A DNA stretch of 9,376 nt from JBGTCY01 sp041748615 (GTDB taxonomy: Bacteria; Bacteroidota; Bacteroidia; Chitinophagales; CAIOSU01). The notes below the pieces were generated by a model that made no database searches, had not been told where the DNA came from, and saw nothing but the letters and a program-made list of their open reading frames with translations. This document shows positions 1 through 6,506 of the stretch, piece by piece (within the stretch, counting starts at the first letter, position 1; each line of letters starts with the position of its first letter). The DNA is taken from positions 1 to 9,376 of the forward strand of contig JBGTCY010000247.1 of the NCBI GenBank assembly GCA_041748615.1. Direction: 5' to 3'. The translations under genes and the position numbers were made by a program.

Positions 1-186
1 GCGGTTGAAATAGGCATCAATTCTTTCCGGTTCAAGTCCGATGACTTTTGTAAAATCATCAATCGCGCCTTTAAAATCCTTTTTATCATATTTGGCGACT
101 CCGCTTTCAAAAAATTGATTGGAGGTTTGGGAATAAACAAATAAAACGGAAAAGAGCAACAAAATAAAACCGGGAAATGCTTTCAT
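1..186 (-). CDS. Secreted TPR-repeat protein, 5' end only
   Basis: The ATG is the complement of 184-186 and the frame stays open for 62 codons to the window edge, so the 3' part is missing. Residues 1-20 form a typical signal peptide: a Lys, a hydrophobic core rich in Phe and Leu, and a likely cleavage after VYSQ. From about residue 24 there is one clear tetratricopeptide unit (NQFFESGVAKYDKKDFKGAI, then a DDFTKVIGLEP-type second helix), and a second unit begins at the edge. TPR proteins act as protein-binding scaffolds; this one would be exported to the periplasm or outer membrane. It starts 39 bp after the stop of the upstream minus-strand DUF1295 gene, so the two may share a transcript. 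The family assignment is firm, but the specific role cannot be told. Confidence 0.8.
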   Translation of the reverse strand, partial: MKAFPGFILLLFSVLFVYSQTSNQFFESGVAKYDKKDFKGAIDDFTKVIGLEPERIDAYFNR

Positions 187-225
187 TCAACGAGAAATTT
201 TGAACGCAATTTAAAACAACTGCGC

Positions 226-1122
226 TTAACCGGGCAATGATATTCGTCTGCTCGGTTTTTTGCTTTTGATAAATGGAATGAATCTCGGCACCCGATATGC
301 GTAGCCTTTATATCCTTTTTTGCCGGAAAGCCTGATTTCCATCAGTTCGATGGTGATGAACAAAAAGAGTGAAGTAACGCCCACCGGACCGATGATTGTC
401 CACCACCATTCCGGATTTGCCGCGATGCCCAGCATCCAGATACCCCACCAAAAGATGGTTTCACCCAAATAATTCGGATGACGGGAGAAAGCCCAAAAAC
501 CGGTCGCCAATACTTCGGTTTTCCGGTTTTTAACATTCCGAAACCGCCTCAGTTGCTCGTCAGATATCGCTTCTATGATAATCCCTGCAGCGATGATGCA
601 GACAGCAATCAAATCCAAAAATCCAAAAGGGTTTTCAGAGAAAATTATCGGGTAAAAAGGCAGCACCGCGAAAAAACTCAGAATAGCCGGCAGAATGTGA
701 AAGCCCGCGAAACTGACGCCCCAATAAGCGTCACCGGTTTTGTTGCGAAGGATGTTAAAACGCCAGTCTTCCTGACCGATACCTCTCCAATGATAAAGCG
801 TATAGCTGGTGAGCCGGATGCCCCATGCGCTAACTAAAATGAGCAGGAGACCTTTTCTGATAAAATTTTCATCAATTCCGGTTTGCCATAAATAAAAAAA
901 TACAAAAGCGATGGGGGCAGCGCTCCAAAAACTGTCATTCACATTCGAGTTGTCACTTAATGTACTAAAAATGTAAAATACTAAAGTAGCTCCGAAATGA
1001 GCTACTGCCAGCATGACTAAAGGATGCTGACCTTCCGTGCTTCTAAATGCCAGAATCGCTAAAACGATGGAGATGACATAGGCAACTCCTACAATCAATA
1101 AGCCTTTCATACGGTTATTCAT
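226..1122 (-). CDS. DUF1295 family membrane protein (steroid 5-alpha-reductase-like)
   Basis: From the start chosen here this is 298 residues. It is very hydrophobic, with about seven or eight predicted membrane segments, and has the family signature SRHPNYLGE at about 213-221, preceded by SDEQLRRFR (187-195) and followed near the C-terminus by a YKGYAYRVPRFIP segment. These mark DUF1295, related to the isoprenylcysteine methyltransferase / steroid 5-alpha-reductase C-terminal fold. Members are annotated as possible lipid or steroid oxidoreductases, but the substrate here is unknown. The frame stays open upstream to a TTG at 1206, but that extension is AT-rich and low in complexity. I prefer the ATG at 1122; the ATG at 1110 (MKGLL) is also possible. 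It is divergent from the P450 gene, with about 250 bp between starts, and precedes the TPR gene on its own strand. Confidence 0.85.
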   Translation of the reverse strand: MNNRMKGLLIVGVAYVISIVLAILAFRSTEGQHPLVMLAVAHFGATLVFYIFSTLSDNSNVNDSFWSAAPIAFVFFYLWQTGIDENFIRKGLLLILVSAWGIRLTSYTLYHWRGIGQEDWRFNILRNKTGDAYWGVSFAGFHILPAILSFFAVLPFYPIIFSENPFGFLDLIAVCIIAAGIIIEAISDEQLRRFRNVKNRKTEVLATGFWAFSRHPNYLGETIFWWGIWMLGIAANPEWWWTIIGPVGVTSLFLFITIELMEIRLSGKKGYKGYAYRVPRFIPFIKSKKPSRRISLPG

Positions 1123-1357
1123 TAACTCAATATACGAAAGTAAATTTAATTGATAATAATTTTTCGATGATAATTTATAAAAACTAAAAACAAGGGTGTT
1201 GGTCAAATTTCAATACAAATAAAGATTTACGCAAGTCACAATGAGCCAAGTTGAAGTTGTGTGATTGCTTGTCTATATAATTCATCTCCACACATCATCA
1301 ATAATGTAATCACAATTTATTTAAAAATTTAAATAAATCAAAAATGGCTTCAACCGT

Positions 1358-1365
1358 TATCTTTG
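1358..1365 (+). promoter_or_regulatory. Candidate -7 promoter element before the P450 gene
   Basis: TATCTTTG matches the Bacteroidota -7 consensus TAnnTTTG exactly. It ends four bases before the GTG start at 1370, so transcription from it would begin at or next to the start codon and give a leaderless or nearly leaderless mRNA. No good TTTG -33 element lies 19-21 bases upstream; that stretch is A/T only. The match may therefore be chance. Confidence 0.3.
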
Positions 1366-1369
1366 AAAA

Positions 1370-2719
1370 GTGAACACAGCCACTCCTCACAAATTGCCCC
1401 CCAGATATCGTCCGAAAGTATTTTTGGAAATGCTGCGCGACCCCGTTGGGTTTCTTTCACATGCACCGGAAAATTATCCGGTCATCACACGCTTCAGGGT
1501 ACTGCATCATAAAGTGTATGTCATCAATCATCCCGAATTGGCGCAATACGTTTTGCAGGAAAACTTCCGGAATTTTCCAAAGGGACAGGCTTACGAAGTC
1601 CTCGCCATCCTGCTGGGAAACGGCCTGATAAACAGCGAAGGTGATTTCTGGAAACGTCAACGCAGGTTGGCGCAACCCGCCTTTCATCGTGACAGCCTCC
1701 AGCGTATCAGCAATATTGTCACAACTACAACTTCTAAACTGTTGGAGCGCTGGAAAAAACAGGAAGGTGCGACCATCAACTTCACACAGGAAATGGCGGG
1801 ACTGACGATTGAGATTGTCGCTCGCGCGCTGTTCACTGCCGATGTCACTCCGCAAGACATCAATACCGTTTGGAAAAATGTGAATTATCTCAACGACCAG
1901 GCGATTCGCATGATTCGCAATCCGATAGCATTGCCATTTTGGATGCCATTGCCATCTTATCTCAAAGCAAAAAAATCAGTTGAAACGCTCGACAACTTAG
2001 TATTTGGCATTATTGCCAAAAGAAAAAACGGTGGTGATTTTTCACCCGACCTGTTGCAACTTTTATTGGAAGCGCGGGATGAAGATACCGGTGAAGGGAT
2101 GACGGACAAGCAACTGAAAGATGAAGTGATGACGATTTTTCTTGCCGGTCATGAAACGACAGTGAACGCGCTCTCCTGGACGTGGTATCTGCTCGGACAA
2201 CATCCCGCGGAACTGGAAAAACTCAAATCCGAATCGGTGCGGTTTGCGGATAAGCCCCCTGTTTTTGAAGATTTGCCTTTTATGAATTACGGCAAGCATA
2301 TCATGAATGAATCCATGCGCCTCTACCCTCCCGTGTATGCCATCGGACGGCAGTTGATTAAACCCGACACAATTGGCGGATATCATACTCCACAGGAAAC
2401 TCGTATTCTCATTAATATCAGCGGGCTGCATCATCATCCTGATTACTGGGAAAATCCCTGGCTTTTTAATCCCTCCCGATTTGAAAATTTTGAAATGAAG
2501 GGTGAAAACCGTTTTCTTTTCATGCCGTTTGGTGGCGGACCAAGAATCTGTATCGGCAACAATTTCGCCATGATGGAAATGCAAATGATTAACGCGATGC
2601 TTTCACAACATGTGGAATTGGAACTGCTGAGTAAAGACATTAAACCGTTGCCACAAATCACCCTGAAGCCAGGTGATGGCGTGATGATGAAAATTAAAAA
2701 AGTGAAGCTGCCCGCATGA
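1370..2719 (+). CDS. Cytochrome P450
   Basis: A complete 449-residue soluble P450 monooxygenase. It carries the C-helix WKRQRR (94-99), the I-helix oxygen-activation motif AGHETT (259-264), the K-helix ExxR (E314, R317), a PERF-like NPSRF (367-371), and the heme loop FGGGPRICIG (387-396), where Cys394 is the axial thiolate ligand. It has no membrane anchor and no fused reductase domain, so it must use separate ferredoxin/reductase partners, none of which lie in this window. The substrate is unknown; P450s of this general bacterial type include fatty-acid and terpenoid hydroxylases. The start is GTG at 1370; the next Met is residue 21, already inside the conserved N-terminal region, so the GTG is likely right. 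Its TGA overlaps the ATG of era (ATGA), which suggests translational coupling. Confidence 0.95.
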   Translation: MNTATPHKLPPRYRPKVFLEMLRDPVGFLSHAPENYPVITRFRVLHHKVYVINHPELAQYVLQENFRNFPKGQAYEVLAILLGNGLINSEGDFWKRQRRLAQPAFHRDSLQRISNIVTTTTSKLLERWKKQEGATINFTQEMAGLTIEIVARALFTADVTPQDINTVWKNVNYLNDQAIRMIRNPIALPFWMPLPSYLKAKKSVETLDNLVFGIIAKRKNGGDFSPDLLQLLLEARDEDTGEGMTDKQLKDEVMTIFLAGHETTVNALSWTWYLLGQHPAELEKLKSESVRFADKPPVFEDLPFMNYGKHIMNESMRLYPPVYAIGRQLIKPDTIGGYHTPQETRILINISGLHHHPDYWENPWLFNPSRFENFEMKGENRFLFMPFGGGPRICIGNNFAMMEMQMINAMLSQHVELELLSKDIKPLPQITLKPGDGVMMKIKKVKLPA

Positions 2720-3615
2720 AAAACGAAAACAACCCGTCTCACAAAGCCGGTTTTGTTAATCTCATTGGTCGCCCCAATGTCGGTAAATCAACTCTGATGA
2801 ATGCGCTGATGGGAGAAAAATTGTCCATCGTTACTCCGAAAGCGCAAACTACGCGACATCGCATCATCGGATTAATGAATGGAGAAAATTATCAAATCGT
2901 TTTTTCCGATACACCCGGATTAGTACTTTCTCCGAAATATGCCATGCACAGAGCCATGCGCAGCATGGTGCATCAAGCGATGGAAGATGCCGACTTGATT
3001 CTGCTGCTCACCGATATTTACGAAACTCCTGAAGGAACCGCTGAGTTGCTGGAGGAATTGAAAAAAATTTCTGTGCCCAAATTTTTAGTCATCAATAAAG
3101 TGGATTTGGCGGAAACTCAAAAACTCAATGGATTGATTCAGTCCTGGGAAAAGAGCAAGGCTTTTGATACGGTGATTCCGGTTTCCGCGCTGCGAGCATT
3201 GAACGTGGACAAGTTGCTGAACATCGTGATGGAACATTTGCCCGAACATCCCGCATACTTCCCGAAAGATGAAATCACCAACCGAAACGTCAGATATTTT
3301 GTTGCTGAAATCATTCGTGAAAAAATCTTTCTGCACTACCGCCAGGAAGTGCCTTACGCTTGCGAAGTGATTGTGACCGATTATGAAGAATCGGAAGAAA
3401 TTGACAGAATGAGGGCTGAAATTTGGGTGGAGCGCGATTCTCAGAAAAATATCCTCATCGGAAAAGCCGGTGCCGGACTCAAACAAATCGGCATTGAAGC
3501 GCGCGCGGACATTGAAAAAATGATTGACAAAAAAGTATATCTCGAACTTTTTGTGAAAGTAAAAAGCGGCTGGCGTGATAATGAACGCCTGCTGAAAGGA
3601 TTGGGGTATGAATAG
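2716..3615 (+). CDS. era: GTPase Era, 16S rRNA-binding ribosome assembly factor
   Basis: A full-length (299 residues) Era GTPase, which binds the 3' end of 16S rRNA and acts in late 30S subunit maturation. The GTPase motifs are all present: G1 GRPNVGKST (18-26), G2 around TTRHRI (45-50), G3 DTPG (65-68), G4 NKVD (127-130) and G5 SAL (157-159). The C-terminal KH RNA-binding domain holds GKAGAGLKQIG (249-259). Segment RYFVAEIIREKIF (193-205) is typical of the linker into the KH domain. The ATG at 2716 overlaps the P450 stop by four bases, and no separate promoter is visible. An essential housekeeping gene tied to a P450 by overlap is an unusual pairing. The era call is very firm. Confidence 0.98.
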   Translation: MKNENNPSHKAGFVNLIGRPNVGKSTLMNALMGEKLSIVTPKAQTTRHRIIGLMNGENYQIVFSDTPGLVLSPKYAMHRAMRSMVHQAMEDADLILLLTDIYETPEGTAELLEELKKISVPKFLVINKVDLAETQKLNGLIQSWEKSKAFDTVIPVSALRALNVDKLLNIVMEHLPEHPAYFPKDEITNRNVRYFVAEIIREKIFLHYRQEVPYACEVIVTDYEESEEIDRMRAEIWVERDSQKNILIGKAGAGLKQIGIEARADIEKMIDKKVYLELFVKVKSGWRDNERLLKGLGYE

Positions 3616-3664
3616 ATTTTAATTTTTAGCGGGCGAATAAATCTTGTTTACAGTATCGCTTTCG

Positions 3665-3679
3665 AAGTCATTCTGACTT
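3665..3679 (+). terminator. Possible weak terminator hairpin after era
   Basis: AAGTCA-TTC-TGACTT forms a perfect 6-bp stem with a 3-base loop, starting 50 bp after the era stop and followed by a T-rich run (ATTTTATTCTTT). The stem is AT-rich and the T tract is broken, so it would be a weak intrinsic terminator. It also resembles the GTCATTC-type arms of the larger inverted repeat nearby and could be part of the same repeat debris. Confidence 0.35.
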
Positions 3680-3731
3680 ATTTTATTCTTTACCTTCCCA
3701 AGTGCATTTCCCTTATTATATTGTCATGCCT

Positions 3732-3748
3732 CCCGATTTTTTATCGGG
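3732..3748. repeat. Short inverted repeat (CCCGAT / ATCGGG)
   Basis: CCCGAT and ATCGGG flank a TTTTT loop, giving a 6-bp GC-rich hairpin in the gap between era and arsR. There is no T tract directly after it on the plus strand. Such CCCGAT..ATCGGG stems with surrounding TGTCATGCC and GGACTGCATCC text are common in intergenic repeats of Bacteroidota; that comparison is from memory and untested here. Confidence 0.5.
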
Positions 3749-3776
3749 ACTGCATCCCCTATGTGCTTGTAATCAG

Positions 3777-3820
3777 TTTGACATTCCGTCACGCCAGAAT
3801 TAGGCGAACGGAATGTCAAA
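3777..3820. repeat. Long near-perfect hairpin, REP-like element or bidirectional terminator
   Basis: TTTGACATTCCGT (3777-3789) and ACGGAATGTCAAA (3808-3820) are exact reverse complements, giving a 13-bp outer stem. Inside, CGCC (3792-3795) and GGCG (3803-3806) add a 4-bp inner stem around a 7-base loop. The element lies between two rightward operons (P450-era and ars). It could be a repetitive extragenic palindrome, a small non-autonomous mobile element remnant, or a transcription stop; the A and T ends of the stem would suit either direction. No second copy is present in this window. Confidence 0.65.
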
Positions 3821-3883
3821 AGTGTAAAATGCCCTAAAATCATCGTATCCATGATATTCAAAAGTACTTTTCAGAATTTTTTC

Positions 3884-3915
3884 TTTGCCGCATTAAAATC
3901 TTTATCGTAATATTG
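3884..3915 (+). promoter_or_regulatory. ars operon promoter (Bacteroidota type)
   Basis: TTTG at 3884-3887 fits the -33 element, and TAATATTG at 3908-3915 fits the -7 consensus TAnnTTTG with one mismatch. The 20-base spacing between them is within the usual 19-21. Transcription would start near 3920-3923, about 10 bases before the arsR ATG, leaving a very short leader. The -7 element lies inside the ArsR operator palindrome. Confidence 0.6.
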
Positions 3916-3920
3916 CGATA
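3903..3920. promoter_or_regulatory. Candidate ArsR operator
   Basis: TATCGTAATATTGCGATA is an 18-bp palindrome broken only by the symmetrical T/G pair (TATCGnAATATTnCGATA). It sits 12 bp upstream of the arsR start and covers the -7 element, the usual position for an ArsR/SmtB repressor site, so bound ArsR would block RNA polymerase until arsenite releases it. The symmetry is seen directly; binding is inferred. Confidence 0.65.
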
Positions 3921-3932
3921 TAATAATGAAAC

Positions 3933-4265
3933 ATGGGCGCTGCTAAAACAGAAGAATTTACCAAAAGACAAAACTCGATTGCTACGCTTGCCAAAGCATT
4001 AGCGCATCCCGCGCGGGTGGCTATTCTCGAATATCTGCTGAAAACAGACAACTGCATCTGCGGAGACATCGTCAATGAACTGCCGCTCGCCCAGCCGACT
4101 GTTTCTCAGCATCTCAAAGAAATGAAAACAGCCGGATTAATCCAAGGCAGCGTGGAAGGCACCGCGATTTGTTATTGTATTAATAAGGATACGCTGCAAA
4201 AGTTGCAAGCATATTTTAGTCAGCTTTCAGTCAAATTAGAAGCGAAAAATCAGAAATGTTGTTAA
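3933..4265 (+). CDS. arsR: ArsR/SmtB family arsenite-responsive repressor
   Basis: A 110-residue winged-helix repressor. It has the family segment LAHPARVAILEYL (23-35) and a recognition helix in PLAQPTVSQHLKEMKTAGLI (51-70). The likely metalloid site is the Cys41-x-Cys43 pair in NCICGDI, at the start of the helix where ArsR proteins carry CxC ligands. Further cysteines at 80, 82, 109 and 110 are available, and the CC tail is a common feature of ars-linked proteins. It is the first gene of the arsR-DUF6428-acr3-arsC operon and should autoregulate it through the palindrome at 3903-3920. The ATG at 3926 is out of frame and gives only a six-codon ORF, so 3933 is the start. Arsenite sensing rather than another metal is inferred from the neighbours. 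Confidence 0.93.
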   Translation: MGAAKTEEFTKRQNSIATLAKALAHPARVAILEYLLKTDNCICGDIVNELPLAQPTVSQHLKEMKTAGLIQGSVEGTAICYCINKDTLQKLQAYFSQLSVKLEAKNQKCC

Positions 4266-4282
4266 CCTAAAAATAAATTATT

Positions 4283-4753
4283 ATGAAACTTTCAGAAGTA
4301 AAACAAACATTGACGAACGTGGACAATGTCACGTTTCAATTACCTGACCAATCTTTTATACCCGTTCATTTCCATGTGACCGAAGTCGGAGCGGTCAACA
4401 AAAATTTTATTGACTGTGGCGGCACGGTGCGTCATGAAAAGAAGGTCAGTTTCCAATTGTGGGAAGCCAATGATTATGACCACCGCCTCGCGCCTGAAAA
4501 ACTGCTGCACATCATTGAGTTGTCGGAAAAAGTGTTGGGCTTGGAAGACGCGGAAGTCGAAGTGGAATATCAGGCGAACACCATTGGAAAATACGGACTG
4601 GATTTCAACGGAAAAAACTTTTTGCTTACTTCCACTGCTACCGCCTGTCTCGCCATGGACCAATGCGGAGTGCCGCAGGAAAAACAGAAAGTGCAGCTTT
4701 CCGAACTTCAAACACAAAATTCAAACTGCAAGCCCGGAGGCGGTTGCTGCTGA
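4283..4753 (+). CDS. DUF6428 family protein, ars-operon associated
   Basis: 156 residues with no signal peptide or membrane segment. The pattern VHFHVTEVG (28-36), NFIDCGGTVR (41-50) and NDYDHRLAPEKL (63-74) is characteristic of the DUF6428 family, which recurs between arsR and an arsenite exporter in Bacteroidota and Proteobacteria. Function is not established. Visible possible metalloid ligands are Cys45, Cys122, Cys128 and a C-terminal C-KPGGG-CC cluster (149, 155, 156), plus His29, His31 and His51, so an arsenite-binding or carrier role is possible but inferred. It lies 17 bp after arsR and 15 bp before the ACR3 gene, so all are surely cotranscribed. The start ATG follows an A-rich, SD-less stretch. 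Confidence 0.85.
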   Translation: MKLSEVKQTLTNVDNVTFQLPDQSFIPVHFHVTEVGAVNKNFIDCGGTVRHEKKVSFQLWEANDYDHRLAPEKLLHIIELSEKVLGLEDAEVEVEYQANTIGKYGLDFNGKNFLLTSTATACLAMDQCGVPQEKQKVQLSELQTQNSNCKPGGGCC

Positions 4754-4768
4754 ATCTGAAAACACACG

Positions 4769-5779
4769 ATGGGGAAATTTGAAAAGTATCTGACGATTTG
4801 GGTATTGGCGTGTATTGCAGCCGGAATTCTGATAGGAAAAATAGCAGGCGATGCCATTCATGTATTGAGCAGGCTGGAAATTGCCACTGTCAATATTCCG
4901 GTTGCTATCTTAGTGTGGCTGATGATTTACCCGATGATGGTGCAGATTGATTTTTCTTCGCTGAAAAATATATCTAAAAACATGCGGGGATTAGGACTGA
5001 CGGTGGTCATCAACTGGCTGATTAAACCCTTCACCATGGCGTTTTTCGCGTGGTTGTTTTTCAGCAATATTTATGACGCGTGGCTAAGCCCTGAAGATGC
5101 CGAGCAATACATCGCGGGCGCTATCCTGCTGGGCGCTGCGCCCTGTACCGCGATGGTGTTTGTTTGGTCATACCTGACAAAGGGGGATGCGAATTACACT
5201 TTGGTTCAGGTTTCCGTGAATGACCTTATTATCCTGATTGCTTTTATTCCGTTAGTGAAATTTCTGTTGGGAATAACCAATATCTCAATTCCTTACGGAA
5301 CCCTTGTTTCGTCTGTGGTGATTTTCGTGGTCATCCCGCTCACCGCAGGCTATCTGAGCAACAGATATTTATTGAAAACGAAAGGCGAGCAATGGTTCAA
5401 AAAAGTTTTTCTCGCGAGATTGAAACCCGTTTCCATCATCGCGTTGCTGACTACGCTGGTGTTGTTGTTTGCTTTTCAGGGTGAGAAAATCATCAACAAC
5501 CCGTTTCATATTTTACTGATTGCTATCCCGCTCGCCATTCAAACCTATTTTATTTTCTTCATCACTTGGTTTGCAGGCAGGAAACTGAAATTGCAGCACA
5601 ACATCTGCGCTCCGGCTGCCATGATTGGCGCGAGTAACTTTTTTGAATTGGCGGTAGCCGTGGCGATTTCCTTGTTCGGGTTGAACTCGGGCGCGTCATT
5701 GGCAACGGTCGTAGGCGTGCTGATTGAAGTACCGGTGATGTTGTCGCTTGTGGCTTTGGCAAACCGATGGCGTTATTAA
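4769..5779 (+). CDS. arsB: ACR3 family arsenite efflux transporter
   Basis: A 336-residue, ten-helix inner-membrane transporter that exports As(III) using the proton gradient. Family marks are GAAPCTAMVFVWSYL around the essential Cys126, GASNFFELAVAVAI with Glu293, and GVLIEVPVML (316-325). Length matches ACR3 (about 330-370) and not the longer unrelated ArsB (about 430); many databases nevertheless label ACR3 genes arsB or acr3. It receives arsenite made by the arsenate reductase encoded next. It begins 15 bp after the DUF6428 gene and ends 16 bp before the reductase start. No odd features are seen, and the identification is firm. Confidence 0.95.
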   Translation: MGKFEKYLTIWVLACIAAGILIGKIAGDAIHVLSRLEIATVNIPVAILVWLMIYPMMVQIDFSSLKNISKNMRGLGLTVVINWLIKPFTMAFFAWLFFSNIYDAWLSPEDAEQYIAGAILLGAAPCTAMVFVWSYLTKGDANYTLVQVSVNDLIILIAFIPLVKFLLGITNISIPYGTLVSSVVIFVVIPLTAGYLSNRYLLKTKGEQWFKKVFLARLKPVSIIALLTTLVLLFAFQGEKIINNPFHILLIAIPLAIQTYFIFFITWFAGRKLKLQHNICAPAAMIGASNFFELAVAVAISLFGLNSGASLATVVGVLIEVPVMLSLVALANRWRY

Positions 5780-5795
5780 AAAAATTAAACGAAAT

Positions 5796-6407
5796 ATGTT
5801 TCCGGAAATAAAAAATTATTGTGACAATCTTTCAGCCTCATTTGATGAAATCCCCAATGAGCGAAAGGAGCGACTAAAAAAAATCGCTGATTCTATTGCT
5901 GCCAAGCAACAGCAGCAACAACCCGCGCACTTAGTGTATATCTGCACCCACAATTCGAGGCGCAGCCATTTCGGACAGGTATGGGCGGCTGTGGCGGCTG
6001 CATATTATGGATTAGAAAATATTCATGCACATTCGGGCGGAATGGAAGTTACGGCTTTCAACCCTAATGCCATTAATGCGCTGAAGCGTGCAGGTTTTCA
6101 AATTAGCGGGGGTGCTTCGCAAAAAAATCCCCACTATAAAGTCGAGTTTGGTGAAGGGTTGCACACGCTGTGTTTTTCAAAAGTGTATGACGACCCTGCC
6201 AATCCCCAAATAGAATTTGCCGCCATCATGGTGTGTTCGGATGCGGAAGAAAACTGCCCGTTTGTAGCAGGCGCGGAAGCGCGTTTTTCCACCACTTATG
6301 ACGACCCGAAAGATTTTGACGACACACCGCAGCAGGATGCAAAATATGACGAGCGGTGCAGGCAGATTGGCTTGGAGACGTTGTATTTATTATCGTTGGT
6401 GAAGTGA
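5796..6407 (+). CDS. arsC: Arsenate reductase of the low-molecular-weight phosphatase type
   Basis: 203 residues from the ATG at 5796. The frame is open upstream to 5748, but that would overlap the transporter by 32 bases and adds non-conserved sequence. The phosphatase P-loop CTHNSRRS (50-57) supplies nucleophile Cys50 and Arg56 (CX5R). A second pair, Cys147 and Cys154 in CSDAEENCP, has the same six-residue spacing as the redox cysteines of thioredoxin-linked ArsC (82 and 89 in the Staphylococcus enzyme), so a three-cysteine arsenate reduction relay is likely. YDDPKDFDD (168-176) supplies a probable acidic catalytic residue. A run of five Gln (38-42) precedes the first beta strand. As last gene of the ars operon it converts arsenate to arsenite for export. 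Databases may simply call it protein-tyrosine-phosphatase. Confidence 0.9.
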   Translation: MFPEIKNYCDNLSASFDEIPNERKERLKKIADSIAAKQQQQQPAHLVYICTHNSRRSHFGQVWAAVAAAYYGLENIHAHSGGMEVTAFNPNAINALKRAGFQISGGASQKNPHYKVEFGEGLHTLCFSKVYDDPANPQIEFAAIMVCSDAEENCPFVAGAEARFSTTYDDPKDFDDTPQQDAKYDERCRQIGLETLYLLSLVK

Positions 6408-6506
6408 AAAAGTCAGAATGTTTTTTTTAAGATATGCTCGGATAAATAACTTCATGAAATTTATGGACAATGGATGCACTTAATCCGAACAAGGACGAAG
6501 GTGCCT

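Larger units (their letters stand above)
3616..3932. other. Intergenic region between era and arsR
   Basis: This 317-bp stretch has no credible gene. It contains a weak hairpin at 3665-3679, a CCCGAT hairpin at 3732-3748, a 44-bp hairpin at 3777-3820, a 12-bp perfect palindrome AAAAGTACTTTT at 3860-3871, and then the arsR promoter with an overlapping operator at 3884-3920. The left two thirds look like repeat debris and the right third like regulatory DNA. Confidence 0.7.

Noticed and set aside
478..837. 119-codon plus-strand ORF
   Set aside because: It is antisense to the well-supported DUF1295 gene and has a composition unlike a folded protein; a shadow frame.
1123..1206. N-terminal extension of the DUF1295 protein from a TTG at 1206
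   Set aside because: The added 28 residues are low complexity and not membrane-like, while ATG codons at 1122 and 1110 fit the first membrane helix.
1457..1855. 132-codon minus-strand ORF and others opposite the P450 gene (2063-2584, 2443-2742)
   Set aside because: They lie opposite a P450 with every diagnostic motif, show no recognisable domain and have no start context.
3860..3871. AAAAGTACTTTT palindrome as an activator site for arsR
   Set aside because: A perfect 12-bp palindrome, but A/T dominated and without a partner site or known family match; noted only within the intergenic description.
4410..4793. 127-codon plus-strand ORF overlapping the DUF6428 gene
   Set aside because: It is the +1 shadow of the DUF6428 frame, rich in Arg, Cys and Trp with no domain, and it overlaps the ACR3 start.
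5748..5795. Longer start for the arsenate reductase
   Set aside because: It would overlap the ACR3 gene by 32 bases in another frame; ATG 5796 gives normal operon spacing and family length.
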